64,000 nucleotides of DNA, taken from contig NC_012870.2 of assembly GCF_000003195.3 (NCBI RefSeq), positions 33,500,706 through 33,564,705 on the forward strand, written 5' to 3'. This DNA comes from Sorghum bicolor (lineage: Eukaryota > Streptophyta > Magnoliopsida > Poales > Poaceae). The notes under the pieces are model-generated. The model was given only the letters and a program-made list of their open reading frames with translations, was not told where the DNA came from and ran no database searches. Below, in pieces: positions 11,601 through 21,257 of this stretch; the first letter of the stretch is position 1; each line of letters begins with the position of its first letter. The position numbers and the translations under genes were made by a program.

Positions 11601-11847
11601 TGATAAGAAAGTAAAGGCTAAGGAGTTTGTCGATGGGGATTTGGTATGGAAATTAATTTTGCCAATCGGGACTAAAAGTTCGAAGTTTGGAAAGTGGTCT
11701 CCTAATTGGGAAGGTCCTTATCGGATAAGTCGATCGGCTCCTGGTAACGCCTATATTCTAGAAACCCTCGAAGGAGTTGAATTTCCCAGAGCATTAAATG
11801 GCAAATATTTAAAGAAGTACTACCCCAGCATATGGGTCGATGCATAA
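8624..11847 (+). pseudogene. RT, dual RNase H and integrase of element D, frameshifted with stops
   Basis: RT begins in frame 2 (KPRPTFISAKLNPEC). A one-base loss near 8851 moves the frame to 1, where the RT palm continues with VYKKNGKLRVCIDFRNLNKA, FMDGNAGYNQIFM and catalytic YIDD (9343-9354). TGA at 9376 and TAG at 10822 interrupt the same frame. RNase H 1 lies at about 9690-10140; a second, archaeal-type RNase H (LFFDGSTCDRGAGIG, NNQAEYQALIKGLELL) at about 10170-10560. Integrase follows with an HHCC region (GCQGCQKFG), then D, D and E in WAIDLIGQ, TTDQGTMF and ANGQAEASN. TGA fits CGA, and TAG fits TGG, by C-to-T-type change. The frame ends with TAA at 11845. Confidence 0.95.
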
Positions 11848-12005
11848 AAGTTTAAGTGCCGATAACACTCCTATCGGCTGGATTAAAATGTATCTGGGGC
11901 CAGACTTAATGTTTCAAAAGATGCCGATAACAGTCTTATTGGCTAGACTAAGACATTAAGGAAACTGAAATGCAGAGGAGCGAAGATATGTTGCCGATGA
12001 AAGCT
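11848..12005. other. Gap between convergent pol and PMD gene of element D
   Basis: Only 158 bases separate the integrase stop from the stop of the antisense gene. They hold two diverged tandem copies of a unit of about 34 bases (near 11857 and 11921) that starts TGCCGATAACA and includes AT(C/T)GGCT. It may serve as a shared terminator region; no poly(A) signal is clear to me. Confidence 0.5.
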
Positions 12006-15000
12006 TCAGACGTTCAGCAGCGCCTGGATCGCCGATATGGCGCGCAGCCTGATTTGGTTGGCTGTTTCTATCTCTTTGACATCATCATCGGCAGAACCTT
12101 CTATCGGCCTCAGCTTCTTCTTTAACTGCAGCGCTTTGCGACCATGGGCATTTCGCTCTTGCTCGAGGTGCTTGATGGTCTCTGGCAGTTGGATTTCTTC
12201 TTGTTGGGCTTGGGATAGGGCATCCTCTACTTGCTTGAGTTCGGCCAGCAGGGCTTCTCTTTTGGCCGATAGATCAGAGATTTTCTGTTTCAATGCATCG
12301 CCTGAGGACTTCAGGGTGCCAATGTTCTTGTGCTTCTCATCAGCTAGGAGTTTCTCTTTCATCATTTCCTCAGAAAGCTGGGTCTGAGCAGCTCTATCGG
12401 CAAGGCGCCGAGTAGCTCTCTGGTACTGCAGCTGACGACTCTCTAGATGCGCAGCTTGGAACAGGATTTCTTCGACATCGGCTGGAATCTGGCCTCTGAG
12501 AGTCCTGAATAGAACCTTGGTTGGATCAGAGTCATCGATCAGTTGAGCCGTGTCTTGGTGAAGGAGGGCTGACAGTTCTTCCAGCTTGGCCCTGATCTCT
12601 GCCGATGTGATTCCAACTGTTTGGGAGGAACTTGCTTCTTCACCTTCTTCTTCAGAGATGTCGATGGCGAAGGAGAATAGGCTGTCAGGAGAATCTTGTT
12701 CCTGAAAAGGAAAACAAAGTAAGTTAGTTTATATTCGGAGAATCGGCAAATAATACTGACGATAGACGGATGACTTACTTGCTTCAAGGCGATCTCTTGT
12801 CTTTGACTGGGAGGTGCTGATGGAGCTGCAGGCTGATCGGCCGAAGATGCCGATGGAACTACAGGTTGATTGGCCAGAGTTGCCGATGGAACGACGTCAG
12901 CTGAAAGTTAACAGAAGGGGAGAGTACGTTACACTGAGGAGGGATGATACTTGTCTGAATTGAAGAAACTACCGATAGTATGACTGAACCTGCTGGATCG
13001 GTAGTTTGATCGCCTACGTCGGCCGGCACGTCTTCTGGTTGGGGTGCTTCAAGCTGAGGTTCTTCTTGCTGGAGTTCTTCCATCTGTGGTGCTTCCTGCA
13101 TTGGTTGGGGAGATGGTGCTTGCTGCGTCTGGACTTCTGGAGAAGAAGGGGAAGACTCCACCGGGATTGGAGATACCGGAGGAGGAGGGCGAGTTGCCAC
13201 TTTCTGGCGTTTTGTTCCAGCCTTAGTACCTTTGGTGCCCTTCCTCTTTGGTTGGCAAGACTGGGGGACATCGGCACCTCGGCGTTTGACTTTTGCCGAT
13301 GCACCGGTTTGCTGCAATAACAAAAAGGAGTTTATGAGCACAGATATAACCGATATAAAGATGGTCAGTGTGAATAAAAGGGTTTGACAAATTGCCTTGA
13401 AAGCCTGCGCCAGAGTGGAAGCAGCTACCATTGGTGATGTCTGAGTTCTCCTGGTGGTAACTTTCTTGAGGCATACACCCCGATGCACGATGGAAGCCAG
13501 AGTGGGAGCATTGTGGCCGATTGAGGAGATCGGGCCTGGTGGAAACAAGTCAATTGGCTTACCACTTCTGCTAACCGATGGGGGGGTGTTGTCAACCTGC
13601 AAAAGGAAAAAGAAGGTGAGCTACCGATGGAAACAGGATTGAAAAATTGGAACATCAGTTTGAAATACTTACAGAGTCGTCGGAGACTTGGTATTCGGGG
13701 TCAATCATGCCGCGGTACGAAAGGGCTGATCTGCAGAATAGATGGTCTTTCCATTCTGCCCACCATAGCTTGTATGCCTGAGTGATAAAAGCAGCTGGAA
13801 CCCATTCTGACAGATCTGCATCTGTATCGGCATTTGGCGGTAGTTGGGCTACTCGAATCCACTCAAGAAAGTTGGTGATGGGCTCTCTAGGTTTTATCAC
13901 ATCGGCATAACAAAGCGCAATCGGCAACTGGCCGAAAGCTAATTGACGAGCTAATGCCGATGGATTGTAAAATTCATAAGTTTGGGGAGAGGTTTTTGTG
14001 CTACCAAAGAAATTCACTGGTATGGCTCTAGGAGTCACAATTGCCATCATCACCTCATTATCCCTGTCAAGAGCTTCATCAAATGGATTGAAGGCCAGGG
14101 GGAGCATACTGTCTGGGTCATCATAGGCCAACCATGGTCGTTCATCTCTGGCCAAGCCCTCATACAGAATCTGGAAGAATCGGTCGATCTGATCTGGATT
14201 ACCCCCTGAACCAGGTAGAACTATGACAGCTTCGCCAAAGTTCAAGGGGGCGCGTGTTGCCGATTCCTCTTCACCCAACACATGATTTTCAGCTATATCT
14301 CTTGGGAAACGCTGTGTGAACAAGTTAAAGTCGAGGCGCTTATGCAGATGCAGATTGAGCCACATATAAATAAACCACCAGGGGCCTCCCAAGTTGCCGA
14401 TAGACTGGCCGAGCAGGAGTTTCTGGGCCACCTGATGGAGAAGATGGTAAGCAGCGCCAAGCAAGTATCGACCGAGAGGAAATCGGCCACCGTTAGCCAG
14501 TCTCTCTGCTGCCGATAGATAGACGGAAGTCGGTCCTGCCGATCGACCACAGAATACAAACTTGTCCAGCCACATGTTCAGAAAGGTGGTTTGTTCCTTT
14601 ATGGTGACAGGCCCTTTCCCACGATACTTCTGAATGTACCCTGACCAGCCGCCGATAGCGCGAGTCTCCACTTTGGCACTAGGAGCAGTATCAAAAAAGT
14701 GGGTGCTATCGACAGAAGATACATCTAGACCGGTGAGCATGGCTACATCGGCAAGGGTAGGAGAAGCAGGGCCGTGGCCAAAGACAAAAGCATTGAGGGT
14801 GTCTGACCAAAAGTAAGACGCAGCTATCAACAGTGACTCATTCCTGTGCATATCGGCAATGGATAACCTAATGCATTGATCTAGCTTTCTCTCACCCCAC
14901 TGGACTTCATTGGAGTTGCTGACCCTCAAGAACCAATCTTTCCACCCTACGGTAGGGCTGGGCCAAGAGCGGAAGGTGTCTTTCCACAGATCTAAAGAAA

Positions 15001-15268
15001 AGTTTTCGGCTCTGAAGGGGATCCTGTTGGTTTCTGCGTTAATAAGATTAGTTGGATCTGGGTCCCCTAGAGGGCCGAGGCATTGAAGGTGTGGTTGATC
15101 GGTGGGGATGACAATTTTGTTAGACAGCTCCTATTGGTTTTGGGAGTAAAAGAAATATAAAAACCGGGGAAGAAAAGGAAAATATTCAGTGAAATGAATT
15201 ACGGATGAAGAAAAATACAGGAGACAGGATGGAGATCTGACCTCAGGGACGACGAAGCTAATGGCCAT
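12006..15268 (-). CDS. Antisense spliced plant mobile domain (PMD) gene inside element D
   Basis: A minus-strand gene of six inferred exons: 15268-15242, 15130-13673, 13596-13396, 13311-12990, 12900-12779 and 12701-12006. Introns have GT-AG ends except the third (GC-AG, 84 bp). Phases agree at every join and give 941 codons with no premature stop. Exon 2 holds the PMD / aminotransferase-like domain (PF10536 type), with LWKDTFRSWP, SYFWSDTLNAFVFGHGPASP, ADVAMLTGLDV and WLDKFVFCGRS. Exons 3 to 5 are Pro, Gln, Lys rich and disordered; exon 6 is a coiled coil of about 230 residues. The ATG is the first after a TATA box 152 bases upstream and has A at -3 and G at +4. PMD proteins are linked to silencing in Arabidopsis (MAIN, MAIL1); the role of the element copy is unknown. 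Exon ends are read by eye. Confidence 0.85.
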
Positions 15269-15419
15269 CTTGCCGCGAGGAGAGCGTTTGAGGGTACCGG
15301 AGTTGATGAGGAGGAGTGCTTGTCGGAGGTCTTGAAGATTTTGAATGGCGCCGCCGCTGGAAAAGTAAAAGTTGGGATGGTAAAATGATGTGATGGAGAA
15401 GGAGTACCCGAGAAGGAAC

Positions 15420-15427
15420 TATTTATA
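15420..15427 (-). promoter_or_regulatory. TATA box of the antisense PMD gene
   Basis: TATAAATA on the minus strand (context CTATAAATAG) lies 152 bases before the PMD start codon, and no other ATG lies between. It is outside the LTR, so the antisense gene appears to have its own promoter. Confidence 0.65.
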
Positions 15428-15600
15428 GAACAAAACGGGCAAGGGCAAATCTGACTTATCTCCTTGCCGCATCCGAGAAACCCAAGGGTGCTCAGGTAGA
15501 TATGGTAACTGTTCGCACGATAATCAAGGGATTGTGCAGGTGATTTGACGGGAAGCGGTCATTACCTGGAGATATTTTACTGTGCGGGATCTTCTAGTCG

Positions 15601-15750
15601 GTCCATCGGCAGCGTACTGTAACGGTCATATTGCCGATGGGCAGATAAAGTAAAGGTAACCGTTTGTACGAACATCCTGATTAGTCCATCGGTAGGGCTT
15701 CGTAACGGTAATATTGCCGATATGCGGATGAGAAGGAAATGCCCGTTCAG
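15601..15750. repeat. Two-copy tandem repeat near D 3' LTR
   Basis: Two units about 85 bases apart share GTCCATCGG, CGTAACGGT (or TGTAACGGT) and ATATTGCCGAT. They lie upstream of the antisense TATA box as that gene reads, so they may be enhancer-like. Function is inferred. Confidence 0.6.
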
Positions 15751-15901
15751 GAAGTTGAGGATTTCGAGGAATCTGCAGGAAAATAGGACCGGAGTTGTTC
15801 AGATTGAGGTTGTCGGTTACCAGATTAGGAGCATTAATTGCGGAAAAAGGCATCATTACTGCAGAGAATTTCGGAGCATTAATAGTTTCATACTCTGAAA
15901 T

Positions 15902-15912
15902 TGGGGGGCATG
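15902..15912 (+). promoter_or_regulatory. Polypurine tract of element D
   Basis: TGGGGGGCATG directly precedes the 3' LTR, the expected place for plus-strand priming. Confidence 0.7.
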
Positions 15913-16617
15913 TGTTGACACCGTTTTTGCTCACGTGTCCAGGATGGCAGGATAAGACGGCAGTATGTGGTTTACAGGATGAGTTGCCGATGAAGATGGT
16001 TGCCGATAAAGGAGAGGTTGAACGTGATTAAGTTTACGGGCGATGGTGTGTTTATGCCGATGGCTATGATGAGGAAGTCTGCCGATGATTATGGCAAGGG
16101 AGTCTGCCGATGATACAAAAGGGGAGTCCGGAAGCTGCCGGTCGGTTTGTGGAAGAATTTTAGTTCGTCACGGGGGATAGCTTTGTTATTTCCTTATTTA
16201 TTTAAGTCGTTTTGTATACGGATTCCGTGTAATTTGGAATTCGAATTCTAGTCGTGTCTGGTTGAAGCTCTTTGAGCAGGGTATAAATATAGACCACTAG
16301 GACCTTGTAATGATCTATCTATCAATCAATCAAACACACGTTTTTACTCATATTCCAGCATCTACTTTTTCGACGACTTCGTCATACTTTTTCCTTTTCA
16401 TTACGAGTTCTTAGGAATTCGTCGACTTAGGCTCGGCGCGTTCTCAAGTTCCGCGTGAGTACCTCTTAGCCATGACACCCGGGCGCATCGCTGTTGTCAG
16501 GACTAAAGTATTCGAGTTATCACCTTTGCCGATAGTAAGGTCAAATCGGCTGGCACGCCTTAACGTTTCAATCGGGTATTAGCCCTTTGTGTTTGCAGAC
16601 CAGTTTTTGCACCAACA
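15913..16617 (+). repeat. 3' LTR of element D
   Basis: 705 bp, matching 4232-4936 with about five substitutions. It is followed by target duplication GATCC (16618-16622), after which the gag of element C resumes. Confidence 0.97.
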
Positions 16618-16622
16618 GATCC

Positions 16623-17310
16623 ATACACCCACCTTAGAGAATTTGAGCAGTTGTGCTCTTGCCGATCTATTTCTGTCATGACACAAGAAACCCTTAAATG
16701 GAAATTATTTCCGTTCTCCCTTTTGGGAAGAGCAAAAAAGTGGTATGCTCATTCTGTAGGAGGCGTTAATGGAAGTTGGGATGAACTTCGGGACAACTTT
16801 TGTCTCGCTTTCTTCCCACTTTTTCGAATTGCTGACCTTAGAATTGAAATTCTTACATTCAAACAACGAGAGAAGGAAACTTTAGGAGCAGCTTGGGCTA
16901 GGTTCACAAGCCTTACCAATTCCGGTCCAAACCTTTCCCTGGCTGACCATGTACTGTACTACCACTTTTATCGTGGTCTAAACAAGGAAGCTGCTCTTCA
17001 CCTCGACATTGCTTCAGGAGGCTCATTCACACACAAACTCACAGATGAGGGGAGAGCTATCCTAGAGAGAATCCTTGAAAATACCCCTTACACAGGCATT
17101 TATGATGAGTTTCCTAAAGAAGAAAAAGAAGTCAAGCCTGATCCTAAACTAAAAGATGAGGAACTTGCAACTGAGTTAGAAATTCCACCTGACCCATCCA
17201 TTAATTTGGTTGTAGAGAAACCTCCTGATAAAGGAATGCAAAACCAACTAAGGGATGATGAACCACCACCTTTAGAGCATCCCTTTGAATTACGGGGAAG
17301 ATCTTTTTGA
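16623..17310 (+). pseudogene. gag of element C, core part, right of element D
   Basis: The frame interrupted at 4231 continues here without a shift, which confirms that D inserted into C. The segment holds the retrotransposon gag core: TLKWKLFPFSLLGRAKKWY, WDELRDNFCLAFFP, EILTFKQREKETLGAAWARF and HFYRGLNKEAALHLDIASGG. The C-terminal third is Glu, Asp and Pro rich. It ends at TGA 17308, probably through one or two extra G in a GGGG run near 17296, because the following sequence continues an open, related frame to about 17350. Compared with element N gag it is the same protein family. Downstream C sequence is cut at 17613. Confidence 0.88.
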
Positions 17311-17613
17311 AGATTATGGAAACACCTCGAATTTTCCTATCCAAACATGACCTCTAGCAGGGACCACTCAATCCGTTCTAAGAGTAGAATCTGTTGACAT
17401 AGAACACATCAAAAGCCTTTCGGCTATTCTGAGTTATGAATGGCTCACAGAAGCTGAGCTGTCTCCTGAGATAGCTCGGATCATCACTCCTTCAACCATT
17501 CTTCTATGCCAAATTAGAAGGTCCGCTAGGAAGGTCCACTACAATCCATATGTTGGGATAAATGTTATTTCCAAGGAGTTAGCTGACACTCTTTATCCCT
17601 ACGAGTCCATAAC
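17311..17613 (+). pseudogene. Decayed downstream coding remnant of element C
   Basis: A shifted frame with one early TGA near 17348 encodes residues such as IEHIKSLSAILSYEWLTEAEL and ISKELADTLYPYESI. The last part resembles a protease-flanking region but lacks an identifiable active site. It is cut abruptly at 17613 by the TGTCGGTG-type LTR. Low certainty of function. Confidence 0.45.
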
Positions 17614-18639
17614 TGTCGGTGTTTTCCCCACGGGGGGTCACACCAACGAGTAAATTTGTATGCGTGCTCCCTTTTCCAGATGGTGATGCAAGAAGACACA
17701 GAGATTTATCCTGGTTCGGGCAAGAGAAGGCCCTACGTCCAGCGGGGGAGGGAAATTTGTATTATCTTGCACCTAAGTGCTTGTACAGGGGTGAATACAG
17801 GCGTGGTATGGTGTGTGTGTTCTACTTCATATGAGCGTAGTGTCGTTCTATTCCTGAGTCCCTCCTTTTATAGTTCCAAGGAGTGACTTAGGGTACATGC
17901 GTAGATGTCAGAGTAGGGGTCGATAGCAGCATGGAGCGCTGACCTACTCGTGGCTTCCGTACCGGCATGACTTCGAGCTGTCCTGTCTTAATAGCCTGGT
18001 GATGATTACGCATGCCCCTGCATTCTGCTTTGTGCGCCGTCTTGTGCTGGCTCAACGGTCGCACGCTCGTACGGTAGAGTGGCAGATCCGGCGGGGTGGT
18101 TACGGTGTTATTAGTCGACGTTCCACACGTTCCTAGGAAGGAACCCTGTTCGGTCGAGGGTCAGACGCCGTGTACCGTGATGATATCCGGAGCGCTGACC
18201 TTGAATGTCTCGAGGGGGTCCCGATTAGACGTCGCATCCTTGTTTCCCGCGCCCTGACATGCCCTGGGTCGTTTGGCGGGAAGGCTGCAAAAAGATCGAT
18301 GGGACGGATGCCTGTTCCCTATCACGCCTCCCGTGACCTGTGTGTTAGGTGGGGAAGCGTCAGGCGCATTTAATGCCCCGTCTCGCGTGCGCGTGTCAGG
18401 CGGCGGGCGGCGTCCTTGCGCTCAACGCCTCCCGGTTCGTGTGAGCCTGTTCCGTATTCGACGGTAACCAGCGTTCGACGCCTGATCGATTCGCTCGACG
18501 CTATTTCCGTCTTCGAGGTTGCGGCCGTCGATGGCAGCGCACACGTAAGACCAGAGCGTCGAATTGAGGGCCGCGACCTGCGTACGGGCAATCTCATAAT
18601 GCGCATCGGTGAGGGTACCCCTTACTGATACCCTCGACA
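17614..18639. repeat. Left LTR of element P (TGTCGGTG type)
   Basis: Starts TGTCGGTGTTTTCCCC; a possible end is ACCCTCGACA at 18639. The first 270 bases recur in inverted orientation at about 20995-21257. The sequence is GC-rich with no credible ORF. Starts of this kind are common in grass gypsy LTRs. Orientation is uncertain: by analogy with element D, this may be the 3' LTR of a minus-strand element. Confidence 0.55.
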
Positions 18640-19572
18640 GTAGCCCCCGAGCCTCCATTTGAGCGCTAGCGCTCGAGTGGAGGCTTTTATTTTGCGGTTG
18701 AATTTCCGTGGGGGTGCGCGAGCAACCCCGCGGGGGTAGCGCCCGAGCCCTCGGAGGAGTTTTTTACTCCTTTGAGGGTTGTATTGTCTAATTCACAGAA
18801 GCGCTTTCGACACCGGTGGTGGAAGGTTCTGACTGGCTCGTTTTGCCTGGGGGTTTCGACGTACTCTCGATAGAGCGAGCGTCTTCCAAGACAGATTGAG
18901 TTCCTAGCGGGTAGTCCAAGTGAGAACCTGTGCCCCTTTCGAGGGGGTCAGCTGTAGCCCGGAGGCGTTCTCATAAAGCGGGATCGACGTGGTCGGGGAT
19001 ACCAATCTCATTCGATAGAGTCCGGCAGCTCGATGCCTCCCGTCGGGGGGATTCCTCTCGACTGTCTCGACCCTACCTTGGATATCGCCAGCGAGTCCTC
19101 GAGGCGGGCCTCGATCTTCGACCGCTCGCTGGGGATCCCTGACTGTGGCGCTCGAGATCGGCTGTCGAACCCTTTCGGCGGGCCAGCCATCGACCTCTCG
19201 AGACTCTCGCGGGTACGCCCCTTGGCTTACAAGGGAAGGAAGCGGCCGTGGCGGTTCGCCTTTCTGCCCGTTGGGCGTGCCTTTTCAGGTGGGTGACGTT
19301 ACGACACTGCGTCGGCGTGGAATTCGGAGCGCCCCGCCTGTGAAGGGGGGGAGACTGTTAGGTGGCACATTTATGGGGGGACGTTACCTCATTTCTTGGA
19401 TCTGTCTGTTGGCGGATCGTGGCTTATAAATACGCCGTGGCACCGCCGCCGTTCTTTCTTCCGCCTCCCATCTTCACTCTTGCCTTAGCCTTCTTGCCGT
19501 CTTAGCTCTCTCGCCGTCTCACGCGCACACGCCTCCTCGAGCAGTAGCGGATCCACCGTCCCTCCAGCCGAG
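18640..19572 (+). other. GC-rich leader and promoter of the P gene
   Basis: About 930 GC-rich bases without a supported gene. A short inverted repeat (GAGCGCTAGCGCTCGAG) lies at about 18661. TATAAATA at 19425-19432 is 141 bases before the ATG at 19573, a spacing like that of the PMD gene in D (152). Confidence 0.6.
19425..19432 (+). promoter_or_regulatory. TATA box of the P gene
   Basis: TATAAATA in the context GGCTTATAAATACGCC, followed by a C- and T-rich leader to the ATG at 19573. Confidence 0.65.
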
Positions 19573-20990
19573 ATGCCTGTGAGACTCGTCGCCGTCGACG
19601 ACTGGCGCCCGTCGTCGATGACGGAGCGCCGGTTGTTAGAGCTTGAGAAAGAGGGACTGCTGTGCCGCTGTACCTCGCTATCGTTGCCAGAGTGGATCGC
19701 GCCACCGGCGAGTCACAGGGAGCCCCAGCCGCCCGAGGGCTACGTGGTGTCGTTCGCCAAGTTCCACCGCCATGGCCTGGGCGCGCCCCCGAGCCGCTTC
19801 ATGCGGGCCCTCTGCTTCCACTATGGGGTGGAGCTCCAGCACTTCTCCCCGAACGCCATCACCGTCGCGGCGATCTTCGCCGCGGTATGTGAGGGCTATC
19901 TGGGGATGATGCCCCACTGGGATCTGTGGCTCCACCTCTACAGGGGCGAGCTTTTCAACGCCCCCACCGGAACCACCGGCGTGAGGAAGCATGTGCGGGC
20001 CGGGTGCCTCAACCTGGTATTGAAGACGAAGAAGACAGAAAGGCCGCGCGAGTAGATCCCGGTGGGGCTGTCGTCGAACCACGCTGGGTGGGACTCCCAG
20101 TGGTTCTACCTGCGTAACGACGACGGTCTCTTCCCCGCCTACACGGGCCGTCTGATCACGGAGCGCCTGGACAACTAGACGTATGGCGTCGTCCAAGAGC
20201 ACCAGTCGCGGCTTGACCTCCTCCTCGATGCCATGAAGAAGCTGCGCCTAGACGGCCTGTCCGCCGCTCTCGTCCTCTCAGCCGTCCATCGTTGAAGGGT
20301 CCTTCCCTTGATGTCTCGGCCGTTGAGGATGGACGAGATGGGGCCGGGCGTCTTGTCCCGAGATCTCGAGGCTTGCCGGATGTCCAACGTGGCTCTGGCG
20401 GACGACGAGGTCGCTGCCCGGGTCAAGGCGGCCATTGCCGGCGACTTTAAGTCGGAGCATGTGAACGGCTTCCCTATGCGGCCCGACGAAGGCTCGGTCG
20501 ATCTGGTATGTTTTCTTCTTCGCGCGTAGCCTTGATTCTAGGTTCCTTTTCCTCCCTTTTTTCTAAGTCCACTTTTATTCTAGCAGGGGCGGATCGACGT
20601 CCGGTCCTCGAGGCCCCCGGTAAGGGAGGACGAAGTTGAACGCGACGCGCGGCGCCGGTCCGCCGAGAAGATGAAGTCCGCCAAGGACTCTAAGAAGAAG
20701 GGGGAGAAAAAGAAAAACCTTGACCGCCAAGCCTTAGAGGCGCATCGGTCCAAATCCAGGCAGAGGGGAGAGCCTGAGGAGGAGTCCTCCAGCGACGAAG
20801 ACGACGATGATGACGAGGACAGTGACGACTCTGAGGGGATGGCATCACGCCTCGACCGAATCCTCGAGGGTCCGCCTCGAGGCGACGTTGACGCCCCCCG
20901 AACAGAGACTCCAAAGGAAGGTCCAAGCGGATCTCACCGCCCTCGGGCCGACACCCCCCCCCCCCCCGCGCCTGTAAAAGGGAAGCCCGG
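19573..20990 (+). pseudogene. 'Putative gypsy type transposon' domain gene (PF04195-like) of element P
   Basis: One frame runs from the ATG at 19573 through exon 1 (to 20505), an 81-bp GT-AG intron (20506-20586) and exon 2. The N-terminal half (EGYVVSFAKFHRHGLGAPPS, FHYGVELQHFSPNAI, VCEGYLGMMPHWDLW) matches my memory of the grass 'putative gypsy type transposon' family. Exon 2 is Lys-rich, then strongly acidic (about 20790-20840). In-frame stops at 20053 (TAG), 20176 (TAG) and 20293 (TGA) make it a pseudogene; the last two fit TGG to TAG and CGA to TGA. It is cut at about 20990 in a run of C. Function of the family is unknown. Position relative to the LTR mirrors the antisense gene of D. Confidence 0.75.
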
Positions 20991-21257
20991 GAGCGAACAT
21001 AGGCATCACGCAACACTACACCCATACGCAGTAGAACTTCCATACTCCATCTCACTCCATACCACGCTTGTATTCACCCCTGTACAAGCACTTAGGTGCA
21101 AAATAATACAAACTCTCTCCCCCCTGCTGGACGTAGGGCCTTCTCTTGCCCGAACCAGGATAAATATTTATGTGTCTTTTTGCATCACCATCTGGGAAAG
21201 GGAGCACGCATACAAATTCACTCATTGGTGTGACCCCCCGTGGGGAAAACACCGACA
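20991..21257 (-). repeat. Inverted TGTCGGTG-type LTR fragment
   Basis: On the minus strand from 21257 it reads TGTCGGTGTTTTCCCC and stays similar to 17614-17880 for about 260 bases. No matching target duplication flanks the pair, so I read it as a separate truncated LTR rather than the end of a DNA transposon. Confidence 0.65.

Larger units (their letters stand above)
15269..15912. other. 3' noncoding region of D: antisense promoter, tandem repeat, polypurine tract
   Basis: This spacer between the PMD gene and the 3' LTR contains the antisense TATA box, a two-copy tandem repeat and the polypurine tract. The PMD reading frame is open upstream of its ATG for about 50 codons to near 15410, so a non-ATG or lost start further up is possible. 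Confidence 0.7.
4232..16617 (+). mobile_element. Element D: Tat-lineage Ty3/gypsy retrotransposon with antisense PMD gene
   Basis: A complete 12,386-bp element. Its two 705-bp LTRs (4232-4936, 15913-16617) differ at about five positions by eye and are flanked by the target duplication GATCC. The order is LTR, PBS, gag, protease, RT, RNase H, second archaeal-type RNase H, integrase, minus-strand PMD gene, polypurine tract, LTR. Dual RNase H and an antisense extra gene between pol and the 3' LTR are hallmarks of the Tat lineage. It sits inside the gag of element C. The sense genes carry several stops and at least one frameshift. Confidence 0.97.

Noticed and set aside
13312..13395. Membrane-spanning segment in the PMD protein (ICQTLLFTLTIFISVISVLI)
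   Set aside because: The 84 bases have an acceptor-like TTATTGCAG end and a possible GC donor and are better read as an in-phase intron; retention cannot be excluded.
20690..21055. Minus-strand ORF over the P gene exon 2
   Set aside because: Antisense shadow of Lys/Asp-rich coding sequence running into an LTR fragment.
17614..21257. A DNA transposon with 260-bp terminal inverted repeats
   Set aside because: No matching target duplication, no transposase, and the TGTCGGTG start plus a PF04195-like gene point to LTR retroelement sequence.
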